Assembly (NCBI GenBank): GCA_945878405.1
Contig: CAMCTJ010000001.1
Span: 196,304-260,303, forward strand
DNA: 64,000 bases
Origin: Bdellovibrio sp. ZAP7
GTDB taxonomy: Bacteria > Bdellovibrionota > FAC87 > UBA2466
Reading direction: 5' to 3'
Made by a program: the position numbers and the translations under genes. The notes beneath the pieces were generated by a model. That model worked only from the letters and a program-made list of their open reading frames with translations, was not told the DNA's origin and searched no databases. The first letter of the stretch is position 1; each line of letters begins with the position of its first letter. Of the stretch, positions 1-7,631 are shown one piece after another.

Positions 1-87
1 GAAGACCAGGCAGAATGGAAAAACCTAGACCTATTAGTGTCTAACGTTTCCCATCTGCGTTCCAAAGAGTTTCAACCCGCTTCATGA
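1..87 (+). CDS. C-terminal end of an unidentified protein (partial)
   Basis: The frame is open from base 1 to a TGA at 85-87, giving 28 residues that end in LRSKEFQPAS. The TGA overlaps the ATG of the next gene (ATGA), the usual sign of translational coupling, which is the main reason to believe the frame. Too little is visible to name a family. Confidence 0.45.
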   Translation, partial: EDQAEWKNLDLLVSNVSHLRSKEFQPAS

Positions 88-1646
88 GAAAAGTGTCTCT
101 GGTTGCTCTGGCCCTAACTTTGGGGCTGGTTTCATGTGTTCAACCAAGTCAGTCGCCGGATCCGTCTCTCACGCCCGTGATAGTTGTACACTCCAATGAT
201 ATTCACGGAAGGGCATGGCCTTTTTTAAGAGAAGATGGAAAGTGGGTGGGAGGATATGCTGCCCAAGCCGAATTGATCTCTAAGATTCGCAAAGAGGCCG
301 AAAACAAAAAGGCTGCTTTTCTGCTCCTTTCGGCCGGAGATGTAAACACCGGAGTCCCCGAATCGGATTTCTCAGAAGCACAGCCCGACTTTGAATCCCT
401 GAAAGCAATTGGTTACGACGCCATGGTGGTTGGAAATCATGATTTTGATCATGGATTTGAACTTCTTCTGAAACAACTTTCATGGGTTAAATTTCCCTTT
501 CTGGCGGCAAACCTGAAACTTAAAAGCACGCAAAAACCACTTTTCCCCGCTGACACAATGATCAATCGGCAGGGAATCCAGTTTGGAGTTTTGGGTATTA
601 CTACCGACCAACTTCCAAAACTTATTCTGACAGAACATGCAAAAAAGCTCGTCGTCGAAGATGCGATCGAAGCAGCATCTCGTACTGCAAAGAGGTTAAC
701 AACCAGCGGGGGAGAGATTTTGATTGCCCTGAGCCACTTGGGAATAAGTCAGTCCGGGTTGAGCATTCACCGAAACATTCCCAACGATGACAAAAAACTA
801 GCCAGGCAAATTCCCGAGCTAGATCTAATTGTAGGCGGTCATTCGCATACCTTTATTAAAGAGGGGGTTCGAGAGGGAAATACTTTGATTGTCCAAGCTG
901 GCTACCGGGGCGATTTTTTGGGCCGGGTCGATCTCTTATGGGATAGACTGAATAAGAGAATCATCTCTTCAAAAGCCCAATTGATTGAAGTAGATCCCGC
1001 AGATGGTGAGGACTCCGAAATAAAAAAATTGGTTCTTCCCTATAAGGAGAAATACGAAAAGGAACTCGCGATTCCCGTCTTTGAAGCAAAAAAGGTTATC
1101 CTGGGCCAGAGAAACCAAACGCAGAGTCTCGAACTACCACTCGGAAATCTTATTTGCGATGCTCTCAGAAAAGAAACCCAAACAGACATTGCGTTTTTTA
1201 ATTCTGGAGGGCTCCGTTCCAGTCTCCCCGCGGGCATCGTTCAAAGAAGACATATTTTAGAAGCGTTTCCTTTTAGAAATCTGGTCTCAACAGGAATTTT
1301 GAAAGGGCGATATGTTGTTGAGCTTTTGAACGATGGCTTACGAGAGGGAGATTATGCCGGAGGTGTTCTTCAAGTCTCCGGACTATCTTACGAAATCAAG
1401 GACGGAAGAGTGTCTTCGGTAAAGGTCGGAGATCAAGAACTCAACACCAATAAAGACTACTCTTTTTCAACGAATAGCTATGTGAGCTCTGGAGGCGATA
1501 GATTAAAAGCTATTTTGAAAGCTAGATCGGTAAGAAATGGTCCTGGCACAGTAGATGAAATTTTTACTCGGTATGTCTCTAACTTAAAAATAGTCGAGGC
1601 AAAAATCGAGGGCCGAATCAATCTTAAAGATCCTTTGAATCCATAA
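84..1646 (+). CDS. 5'-nucleotidase/UshA-family metallophosphatase, lipoprotein
   Basis: A 520-residue two-domain 5'-nucleotidase. Residues 1-18 form a lipoprotein signal ending in LVSC, so the mature protein is probably a membrane-anchored periplasmic lipoprotein with Cys18 lipidated. The N-terminal metallophosphoesterase domain carries the dimetal motifs in order: HSNDIHGR (36-43), GDVNTG (85-90), GNHDFDHG (117-124) and GGHSHT (251-256). The C-terminal half, from about residue 330, matches the nucleotide-binding 5_nucleotid_C domain, with an FNSGGLR segment. Known family members hydrolyse nucleotides or UDP-sugars in the periplasm, which would suit nucleotide salvage; the exact substrate cannot be read from sequence. 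The start overlaps the previous stop, and the last 23 bases overlap the convergent gene. Confidence 0.9.
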   Translation: MRKVSLVALALTLGLVSCVQPSQSPDPSLTPVIVVHSNDIHGRAWPFLREDGKWVGGYAAQAELISKIRKEAENKKAAFLLLSAGDVNTGVPESDFSEAQPDFESLKAIGYDAMVVGNHDFDHGFELLLKQLSWVKFPFLAANLKLKSTQKPLFPADTMINRQGIQFGVLGITTDQLPKLILTEHAKKLVVEDAIEAASRTAKRLTTSGGEILIALSHLGISQSGLSIHRNIPNDDKKLARQIPELDLIVGGHSHTFIKEGVREGNTLIVQAGYRGDFLGRVDLLWDRLNKRIISSKAQLIEVDPADGEDSEIKKLVLPYKEKYEKELAIPVFEAKKVILGQRNQTQSLELPLGNLICDALRKETQTDIAFFNSGGLRSSLPAGIVQRRHILEAFPFRNLVSTGILKGRYVVELLNDGLREGDYAGGVLQVSGLSYEIKDGRVSSVKVGDQELNTNKDYSFSTNSYVSSGGDRLKAILKARSVRNGPGTVDEIFTRYVSNLKIVEAKIEGRINLKDPLNP

Positions 1647-2499
1647 GAAAAAAGGGTTCTTGGAGTTCGATCATCTCGTTTGGAGGCCACTTCAAACGTT
1701 TGGCCATTAAGGCAATGCGATTGGGATGAAAGCTTTTTTCGGTTGATCCATAAAGCTTATCACCAACAATGGGACACCCCATAAAAGCAAGTTGTGCTCG
1801 AATTTGATGGGTACGCCCGGTATGGAGATCAACTTCAATCTGAAAAAAGTTCTTAGGGCCAAGTGATTTGGGACTACAACTAAGAACCGAGAGCTCACAA
1901 GATAGCCAACCGGATCTGGATTCGGAGGAAAGAACTTTGGGACTACGTTCTGAGGGTTGCATCCAATGAATCTGATGCCCCAGAGGACTAGCCTTCTCTA
2001 CTAGGGCCACATAAGTTTTCTGCAAGTTTCTCTCGCTTAACCATCGATTAAACTTCGCTTGGTAATCCTTGTTCTTAGCAAATAATAATATCCCGCCTAC
2101 AGGCGTGTCTAATCGCTGAGTCACAAAGAGCTCGCAGCCCAAAACCTTTCGCATCTGAGCTAGAGAATTTTCAATGGCATTATCTACGGTAGCGTGAGTA
2201 GGAACTCCTGCTGGTTTATTAATAACAATAAAATTGGCCGTTTCTTTGAGTAGCCTGCTTTTCCAATCGATTTCTTCGATGGGGAACCGTTTGGGATGTA
2301 AATGGAAACGAAGATAAGTTCCTTGAGCGAGCTCCCTATCTTCAAAAATGCGCCTCTTATTAGAATAAATAGCCCCCAGGTTGATGAGCTCCAAAGCGCG
2401 ATCTTCGGTTAATTTAAAATGCTCAGTGAGCACTCGTTTTAAGCGCGTGGGTTTTGCGGTTACATGATGAAAAATGCGATTAGAGGGGATAAGTGCCAT
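1624..2499 (-). CDS. RluA-family RNA pseudouridine synthase
   Basis: A 291-residue protein of the RluA/RsuA fold that isomerises uridine to pseudouridine in rRNA or tRNA. An S4-like RNA-binding domain spans about residues 20-65. The catalytic motif RLDTPVGG contains the expected Asp (about 131), where classical enzymes read HRLDxxTSG, so the His is replaced by Gln. The C-terminal signature GRTHQIR and GDKLYG is intact. The exact target base cannot be assigned. It converges on the 5'-nucleotidase gene and overlaps it by 23 bases. Its start lies 92 bases from the divergent TIGR02147 gene. Confidence 0.88.
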   Translation of the reverse strand: MALIPSNRIFHHVTAKPTRLKRVLTEHFKLTEDRALELINLGAIYSNKRRIFEDRELAQGTYLRFHLHPKRFPIEEIDWKSRLLKETANFIVINKPAGVPTHATVDNAIENSLAQMRKVLGCELFVTQRLDTPVGGILLFAKNKDYQAKFNRWLSERNLQKTYVALVEKASPLGHQIHWMQPSERSPKVLSSESRSGWLSCELSVLSCSPKSLGPKNFFQIEVDLHTGRTHQIRAQLAFMGCPIVGDKLYGSTEKSFHPNRIALMAKRLKWPPNEMIELQEPFFLMDSKDL

Positions 2500-2532
2500 A
2501 AAACTAAGCTCTTTTAACAGATGTTTATTTTA

Positions 2533-2550
2533 GTTAACAGCTATGTTAAC
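2533..2550. promoter_or_regulatory. Palindromic GTTAAC-N6-GTTAAC site, possible operator
   Basis: Two copies of the self-complementary hexamer GTTAAC are separated by six bases, and a third TTAACA lies at 2514-2519. The site sits in the short divergent region between the RluA gene and the TIGR02147 gene, 42 bases before the latter's ATG. This is the geometry of an operator for a dimeric regulator. No known regulator motif is claimed. Confidence 0.35.
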
Positions 2551-2591
2551 ACTTATTCCAACTGAGATGCCCCTAACCGAGGTGTAATGGT

Positions 2592-3452
2592 ATGGGAGAA
2601 AAAGTAACACTAGAAATCAGTAGTCGACCGAATCTATTTGATTATTTCGACTATCGAGACTTTCTTCAAGATTTCTATCACTTCCATAAAAAAAGAAATT
2701 CTGCTTACAGCTATCGCCTCTTTGCTCGCAAGGCCAAGCTCGGATCTCCCAATTATCTAAAACTCGTGGTGGATGGAAAACGTCGAATTACGGATAGAAC
2801 TCTTTATCAGTTTTCGCGAGGCCTGGGGCTTAATCGAGATGAGGAAAAGTATTTTAGAGAGCTTGTTATGTATCAAGAGGTGTCTGACCCCGACAGCAAA
2901 GATCAGCACCTAAAGGCCCTGATGAAGTATCAGGAAAAGCAAAGAACCCCGACCCCTCTGACTGAGACACGCAGCCGTGCTCTCACCGATTGGCATCATT
3001 TGGTAATTAGAGAGCTGGTGGCCACCAAAGGGTTTAAAGAAGATCCCTCATGGATGGTCAAACGTTTGGGTGGAAAAATTACTGAGTCTCAGGCCAAAGA
3101 AAGCATTGAGCTTTTATTAACCCTGAAACTCTTAAAACGAAACTCTGAGGGAAAGTTAGAACAAACTGAGCCTCTTCTAACGAGCTCGGATGACGTACCA
3201 GCGCACCTACTACGTTCGCTTCATCGGTTCTATCTTCGACGAGCCCTCGCCTCGATTTTTTCAGTCACTGCTGACAAACGAGAAATGTCGGGACTTCTCT
3301 TGGCGATTCCAACCAATCGACTCAAGGACGTAAAAGAAGAGATTAAGGAATTCCGAAAGAAACTTAATCGAAAATACGGAATGGAAAAAAGTGGTGAAGA
3401 AGTCTTCTTTGCTGGGCTGTACCTATTTCCGATCACTCAACGAGCCGAATAA
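2592..3452 (+). CDS. TIGR02147 family protein
   Basis: A 286-residue protein of the TIGR02147 family, known mainly from Fibrobacter and Bdellovibrio-type genomes, where many paralogues occur and no function is established. The N-terminal block, with FDYRDFL near residue 20 and the stretch containing SYRLFARKAKLGSPNYL, is characteristic and resembles a DNA-binding helical segment; the C-terminal half is basic and helical. ATG 2592 is chosen because GAGGTG lies about seven bases upstream; an ATG at 2587 is in another frame. A palindromic site upstream may regulate it. A transcription-regulator role is often suspected for the family but is an inference. Confidence 0.85.
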   Translation: MGEKVTLEISSRPNLFDYFDYRDFLQDFYHFHKKRNSAYSYRLFARKAKLGSPNYLKLVVDGKRRITDRTLYQFSRGLGLNRDEEKYFRELVMYQEVSDPDSKDQHLKALMKYQEKQRTPTPLTETRSRALTDWHHLVIRELVATKGFKEDPSWMVKRLGGKITESQAKESIELLLTLKLLKRNSEGKLEQTEPLLTSSDDVPAHLLRSLHRFYLRRALASIFSVTADKREMSGLLLAIPTNRLKDVKEEIKEFRKKLNRKYGMEKSGEEVFFAGLYLFPITQRAE

Positions 3453-3495
3453 AAAAGGGGCTCACAAGAGTTCTAATAAACTCTAGCAAACCCCT
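3451..3495 (-). terminator. Rho-independent terminator of the rplI operon
   Basis: Read on the minus strand, an imperfect hairpin with outer arms AGGGG/CCCCT and inner arms AGAGTT/AACTCT is followed by CCCCTTTTTT, a run of six T. It lies 27 bases beyond the rplI stop and touches the stop codon of the convergent TIGR02147 gene. The outer and inner stems are separated by an unpaired bulge, so strength is uncertain. Confidence 0.6.
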
Positions 3496-3521
3496 CAATC
3501 ACCATTTTAGAGACAATAGAT

Positions 3522-3965
3522 TTATTCTTTCACAACCCAGACTTTTGTGTTGGCGATGACCTCATCGAAAACACGGATGGGTACTGTGTATACGCCCAAA
3601 GCTTTAATGGGTTCAGCTAGAAGGATGTCCTTTTTATCAACTTGGAAGCCCTCTGCTGCAAAAGCTTTTTCGATATCGTGCGTAGTCACTGCGCCAAACA
3701 GTTTGTCTTGCTCGCCGACCTTCTTAGAAATTGAACAGGAGGTTCTTTCAAGCTTTGCCTTGATTCCTTCGGCTTCTTTTTGGCGCTTTGCTCTGCGACC
3801 TTCTAGAACAGAGCGCTCGTGTTCAAATGCTCTCAAATTATTCGCTGTAGCCGGAATCGCATAATCCCTTGGAATTAAAAAATTTCGCGCAAAACCTGGC
3901 GCTACCTTTACGATGCTTCCTGCAGTTCCAAGGTTCGGAACGTCTTCTCTTAGAATAACTTTCAT
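3522..3965 (-). CDS. rplI: 50S ribosomal protein L9
   Basis: A 147-residue L9 with the classic N-terminal domain (MKVILREDVPNLG..., conserved GxxGxxVxVxxGxARN region) joined by a long basic helix to the C-terminal 23S rRNA-binding domain. The length equals the usual 147-150 residues. The start has an excellent Shine-Dalgarno sequence, GAGGAGG, five bases before ATG. It overlaps the stop of the upstream YybS-like gene by four bases. It is the last gene of the rpsF operon and is followed by a hairpin terminator. Confidence 0.98.
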   Translation of the reverse strand: MKVILREDVPNLGTAGSIVKVAPGFARNFLIPRDYAIPATANNLRAFEHERSVLEGRRAKRQKEAEGIKAKLERTSCSISKKVGEQDKLFGAVTTHDIEKAFAAEGFQVDKKDILLAEPIKALGVYTVPIRVFDEVIANTKVWVVKE

Positions 3966-4894
3966 ACTGCCTCCTCTAATGGTTTAGTCTGACATCCCAT
4001 CAGACTGTTCTTTTTAATAAAAACAAACGGAGACATCAAGCCGAGTCCCACCAGTGCGTAAAATCCAACAAAGAGAAATCCGACATACACAAGAGCCCTT
4101 GGTCCATTTTTCCAGCCTCTTTGAGCCATGAAAGTGGACAATACGGTCGTCCCCTGAATACTAAAAATTACAAAAAACAGATGAAGAAGGCCAGCCAACC
4201 AAAACTGGGAGGGGGTTTGATTAAAAGCATTGGCCGCCCAAACAAACAGGACGATAACACTCATCGCCCTGGGAAGGCGCAAACCTCTCAGATTTTGGCT
4301 GCTATAAACATCTTGTTCGGACTGCCATTTCAAATGCGCGGCTAAACCTACGCTAAACCAAACCGACAAAAGACAACCCGAAAGAAAGTAGAATGGTCCT
4401 TGATAAAGAAGAAGGTTCCGGAGCATCGCTGGATCCCATCCAGGAAATAATAAGCCGCTTTGCTGTGCCTGCTGAACAACTCGGTCGACAAATTGGATCC
4501 AGCCAGTAAGTAACTTGGCGCCATCTAAGGACTGACTGATTACCGCTAATCCAATAAGCCCTAAAACTGTTGTCAGCAACAGAGTACGAATCATCAGATT
4601 CCAAACAGGAACTTGGCGTTGGATGCTATCTGCGACAAACACAGCCAAAACAAATGAAAGAAGTACAATCGGCAGTGGCACTTCTAATACCAGTAAAGCA
4701 ATCAAGGCCCCCGCGATACTAACTACTTTAGGCCAATAGTCCGGCAATCGACGATGAACTAAAATAACTGCGAAAGAGCTCATTAAAACCGAAGAAAAAC
4801 CAAGCCCACATAAAAGCGCATAGAACGGTAAGCTCAAAAGATTTACCGGCTCCGCCTTGGGCTTATTTTCATTTTGGTCGTTAACGACTCTCAT
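3962..4894 (-). CDS. YybS-like (DUF2232-type) integral membrane protein
   Basis: A 310-residue hydrophobic protein with about eight predicted membrane segments, beginning after a short polar N-terminus (about residues 1-18). Both the position between rpsF and rplI and the membrane topology match the DUF2232/YybS family, which is often linked to rplI; the family call rests on context and topology rather than on a sharp motif. Function is unknown. The start lies 14 bases inside the end of the PriB-like gene and the stop overlaps rplI by four bases, so all these genes are probably co-translated. Confidence 0.65.
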   Translation of the reverse strand: MRVVNDQNENKPKAEPVNLLSLPFYALLCGLGFSSVLMSSFAVILVHRRLPDYWPKVVSIAGALIALLVLEVPLPIVLLSFVLAVFVADSIQRQVPVWNLMIRTLLLTTVLGLIGLAVISQSLDGAKLLTGWIQFVDRVVQQAQQSGLLFPGWDPAMLRNLLLYQGPFYFLSGCLLSVWFSVGLAAHLKWQSEQDVYSSQNLRGLRLPRAMSVIVLFVWAANAFNQTPSQFWLAGLLHLFFVIFSIQGTTVLSTFMAQRGWKNGPRALVYVGFLFVGFYALVGLGLMSPFVFIKKNSLMGCQTKPLEEAV

Positions 4895-5204
4895 TTAAAA
4901 CACTCGCTAAAATTTTTGTCTCTTTTTGTGAGACGCCTTGCCGATTTCGAAAGTTTCGACTCCACAACTGGCCAGAAATTTCCAGATTTAATCCAACCTT
5001 CAATCGAGAAAACCACTGTTCAGCTAATTCGCCGGAAAGAACCACATCGAAGTATCCCATGTTGGTCAGCTCCAGATGAGACTGCTTCACAGCGATAACG
5101 ACTTCTCCCACCGGCACTCCTGAGGGAGTGTAGCGAAGCGGGCCTACCTGGCTCACCTTGCCCACTAGAAACACTTCGTTTCTCTCGGCAGAAAAAGGTT
5201 TCAA
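4881..5204 (-). CDS. PriB/Ssb-like OB-fold single-stranded DNA-binding protein
   Basis: A 107-residue single OB-fold. The pattern NxVFLVGKVxQxGPLRYTPSGxPVG followed by a central FDVVLSGELAE and an ISGQLW strand resembles PriB and short Ssb proteins, which bind ssDNA; PriB works in replication restart. It lacks the acidic C-terminal tail of Ssb. In enterobacteria priB sits between rpsF and rpsR, and this gene occupies the same position after rpsF, supporting the PriB-like call. The start is TTG with only a weak ribosome-binding site. The next gene begins inside it. Confidence 0.7.
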   Translation of the reverse strand: MKPFSAERNEVFLVGKVSQVGPLRYTPSGVPVGEVVIAVKQSHLELTNMGYFDVVLSGELAEQWFSRLKVGLNLEISGQLWSRNFRNRQGVSQKETKILASVLNESR

Positions 5205-5211
5205 GTGCGAA

Positions 5212-5631
5212 TTAAGCCTGTTGTTGTGGCTGGTGTTGAGCGCGCTTTCGCAGCTCTTTTGCCTCTCGGTTCTTCTTCATTTCTTCTTCAGCTAAAGTGA
5301 TCTGCTTTTTGATCTTCGTATAGTCGTAATCAGCTTCCACTTGAACTGTAATGAACCGAATTACTTCGCCTAAAATTTTGAAATGGCGCTCAATTTCTTC
5401 AACAACGCCAGATTTTCCCTTGTAAACAACCACGGAGTAGCTACCCATGGTTTCATCATTGATAGGATAGGCCAAATGAGTCAGGCCCCAATTATCGCGG
5501 TTAACAACTTTACCGCTGAATTTCTCAATCACATTATCAACTTTTTGATGAATGGCGTTTGCTTCGGCTTCTGGCAAACCAGACTTCAAGATGTAAACGG
5601 TTTCGTAGGTGTTACTAGTACTGTAGGACAT
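5212..5631 (-). CDS. rpsF: 30S ribosomal protein S6
   Basis: S6 of 139 residues beginning MSYSTSNTYETVYILKSG. A longer frame reaches 5661, but ATG 5631 has AGGAG seven bases upstream and places the conserved YETVYIL strand at the usual distance. Typical features include the NWGLTHLAYPI stretch and a Gln/basic-rich C-terminal tail ending in QPQQQA. S6 normally binds S18 in the 30S platform, but no rpsR gene is present in this operon. A stable hairpin sits in the 5' leader. Confidence 0.97.
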   Translation of the reverse strand: MSYSTSNTYETVYILKSGLPEAEANAIHQKVDNVIEKFSGKVVNRDNWGLTHLAYPINDETMGSYSVVVYKGKSGVVEEIERHFKILGEVIRFITVQVEADYDYTKIKKQITLAEEEMKKNREAKELRKRAQHQPQQQA

Positions 5632-5651
5632 TTTATTTCTCCTTCTGGACA

Positions 5652-5669
5652 GGAGCGACAATTCGCTCC
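5652..5669 (-). promoter_or_regulatory. Hairpin in the rpsF leader
   Basis: In the rpsF 5' leader, GGAGCGA and TCGCTCC form a perfect 7-bp stem with a 4-base loop, about 13 bases before the Shine-Dalgarno sequence. Just outside it, GG and CC could pair around an internal loop containing GCCG. Known S6:S18 autoregulatory leaders have a stem with a CCG-bearing internal loop, so this may be a divergent member. That match is an inference. Confidence 0.4.
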
Positions 5670-5677
5670 ACGGCCCT

Positions 5678-5710
5678 AAAAAATCAGAGCAAGGTTATTT
5701 CTAAGCCTTG
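5678..5710 (-). terminator. Possible weak terminator before rpsF
   Basis: On the minus strand, CAAGG and CCTTG can pair across an 11-base loop, and six T follow after a 6-base gap. It lies between the 235-residue unknown gene and rpsF and would separate their transcripts. The stem is short, so confidence is low. Confidence 0.35.
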
Positions 5711-5735
5711 GAGATCTAACAGGAGTTACCAACCT

Positions 5736-6443
5736 TTACAACTCTAAAGGGATATCCAGGTGGGACTCACTCCCGCTGGGTAGATTCTTAAAGGTTTTCT
5801 GGTTTTCGAGGGTTTTTTCTAGCTGCCAGACAGCAAGCTCAAACCCCTTTAGATTCAGGGGGTTGTCAGCGGGCAAGTTAATAACGGAATAAGAAGTTTG
5901 GCTGAGATCTTTTTGGTGCTCACTCGTAATGAAGTTAGGAAAAAAGCTAGCTCGAATGATTTTTCCCCTAACGCAATGGAATAGAAAAGCATCGACAGAA
6001 CCTGAATTTTCAATTTGCACACAGGCTAATTCATTTTGGGTCAATGCGGATTCGAATCTTTGAAACAAAGTTCTCAGCTGCTCGCATTTGTTTTGAAAAC
6101 CCCAATCTGAGAACTCAAGTACTACATCCGGCCTTGTTGCTCTCGAAAGAATCGTAGACCAAGGGAAGGGGAGTAACTGGTCAGTAAGTGCGGTTTCGCG
6201 CTCGGGCTGGCGCTCGGGTAAAAGTACTGAGTGTCTTAAGGTCACCCGAGGAACCTCAGGGGGAACTACCGCCTCAAGAAGGGCGCGGACAGTTCCATTT
6301 TCAAAAAATAAAGTTCTTAACGTGTTTCCCGGTAGCTCTTCAAAGAAGACAAAATTTTCTCGCCAAAAACCTAAGCGTTGAATAAACGCCCACCGGTTTG
6401 CAGGCCTAACTTCTTTTGCAAAGACCCGCTGAAAGAGCATCAT
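5736..6443 (-). CDS. Unknown protein, possible second half of a GH42-like polypeptide
   Basis: About 235 residues with no clear family match; it is rich in aromatic residues and strands, without signal peptide or membrane segments. ATG 6443 (AGGGGG eight bases upstream) is favoured over GTG 6452. Its start overlaps the stop of the preceding frame (ATGA), and its frame is exactly the -1 frame relative to a slippery T TTT TTA. The two frames together would make about 627 residues, close to a full GH42 protein, so this may be the C-terminal part made by frameshifting, or a separately translated subunit, or the result of a frame error. Confidence 0.65.
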   Translation of the reverse strand: MMLFQRVFAKEVRPANRWAFIQRLGFWRENFVFFEELPGNTLRTLFFENGTVRALLEAVVPPEVPRVTLRHSVLLPERQPERETALTDQLLPFPWSTILSRATRPDVVLEFSDWGFQNKCEQLRTLFQRFESALTQNELACVQIENSGSVDAFLFHCVRGKIIRASFFPNFITSEHQKDLSQTSYSVINLPADNPLNLKGFELAVWQLEKTLENQKTFKNLPSGSESHLDIPLEL

Positions 6444-7618
6444 AAAAAACACCCCCTGAGTTTTTCATAAAAATTCTCTTTCACTTCCCAGAGTTGACCA
6501 GTGGACGGGCCCGATTTCCACTGAAGACTTTCCATGTTTTCGTCCCACTTAGGTGCACCAAACGGAAAAACAACTTTGCCCCCCGACTCCAAAAAAGCAT
6601 TCAAAGTCACATGGGCTTTTCGAGTGATAAATTTGGAGCAGATTACGACACATGCTTTGCTTTCGGAAGTTGGGGCCCACGAACTCAACCAACAAAGTTC
6701 TTCACAAAAAGACGCTGCCTCGGTTTTTAACATCTCGGCAACACGGAAAGCTCTGAGGGAGTTGGGATCTACCTCCCCTTGAACAAGCACCGGATGAAAC
6801 CCACTTTGATCATCGTTTAACTCTAATAGCGTATCATCAACCACAATACTGTTAACTCCAGTTGCTGGAGCAAAGGAAACCGATGACGATAGCCAAGGAA
6901 ATTTAGCCTGCTCAAAAAGTGCTTTGATTTCATCTTCCCAAATCTGGAGCATTTTTGCTTTCAGGGATTTGTATTCCCAAAAAGCAATCCAGGGACGTTT
7001 ATTCATCATGGTCTTTAACCCGCTCGGTTTTGATACGGATTGAAAGTTATTGAAGTTGGTTTGGAATAAAGAATTGAATCGTTCGATGGACCCGTACCGT
7101 TGCGAGAGCTCTTTTTCAATGAACAAAGGATCCAGTTGGCATGAGTCAGAACGCAAAATCCCCCAATCAAAGGAAACGCTCTGCAGACTTCCTTCAGGAG
7201 CGCGGTGAAGACTCAGTAAGGAAAGAGCCTCGGCCAAAAATCCGGTAAACCCTCTTCGAACCTCTTCATTTCTGAATGAGGGAACTCGAATAAACTCCCA
7301 CTGGCTAATCAGCTCCTCTTCTGTTTTACACGGCACGAGGGCTTGAGGAGCAAGTTGGTGTGTCCAATTCGGAAAAGATCGCATTTCCTCATTAAAACCA
7401 AAGCGAATGTGAAGTGGGATTTGAAGAGATTGGGCTAAGGAACAAACTTTTTCCAGTTTAAGACGAGATTTCGAATGAAAATCTCTCACCCCCTGAAGAG
7501 TTTCATGATCTCCCCAGAATACTCGAACCAGGACGCCTCTAGATGATGTACGGTTCAGCTCCTGTAAATGAGCAGTCCAGTCCCCGGTGGGTAAGTTTGA
7601 GTAATCAAAAAATTGCAA
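6440..7618 (-). CDS. Degenerate GH42 (beta-galactosidase)-like protein
   Basis: A 392-residue protein. Residues 171-195 (LSQRYGSIERFN...NNF) match the family-42 pattern around YGTxxxLNxAWGT, followed by a WxxFWEYKS helix. A later segment, KACVVICSKF...GGKVVFPF near 335-365, resembles the start of the GH42 trimerisation domain. Where active enzymes have the acid/base motif with Asn-Glu, this protein has SFDWG, so the catalytic Glu seems lost and a binding or structural role is more likely than hydrolysis. No signal peptide is seen. It ends with a C-F-L-stop that contains the slippery heptamer. Confidence 0.6.
   Translation of the reverse strand: MQFFDYSNLPTGDWTAHLQELNRTSSRGVLVRVFWGDHETLQGVRDFHSKSRLKLEKVCSLAQSLQIPLHIRFGFNEEMRSFPNWTHQLAPQALVPCKTEEELISQWEFIRVPSFRNEEVRRGFTGFLAEALSLLSLHRAPEGSLQSVSFDWGILRSDSCQLDPLFIEKELSQRYGSIERFNSLFQTNFNNFQSVSKPSGLKTMMNKRPWIAFWEYKSLKAKMLQIWEDEIKALFEQAKFPWLSSSVSFAPATGVNSIVVDDTLLELNDDQSGFHPVLVQGEVDPNSLRAFRVAEMLKTEAASFCEELCWLSSWAPTSESKACVVICSKFITRKAHVTLNAFLESGGKVVFPFGAPKWDENMESLQWKSGPSTGQLWEVKENFYEKLRGCFL
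6443..6449 (-). other. T TTT TTA slippery heptamer, candidate -1 frameshift site
   Basis: The zero-frame codons are TGT TTT TTA TGA, so the heptamer T_TTT_TTA has the X_XXY_YYZ form in phase and is followed at once by a stop. A -1 slip enters exactly the downstream gene's frame. An AGGGGG lies directly upstream and could serve as ribosome-binding site for the second gene. Seen in sequence; use as a recoding site is inferred. Confidence 0.5.
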
Positions 7619-7631
7619 GTTGTGGTCTCCG

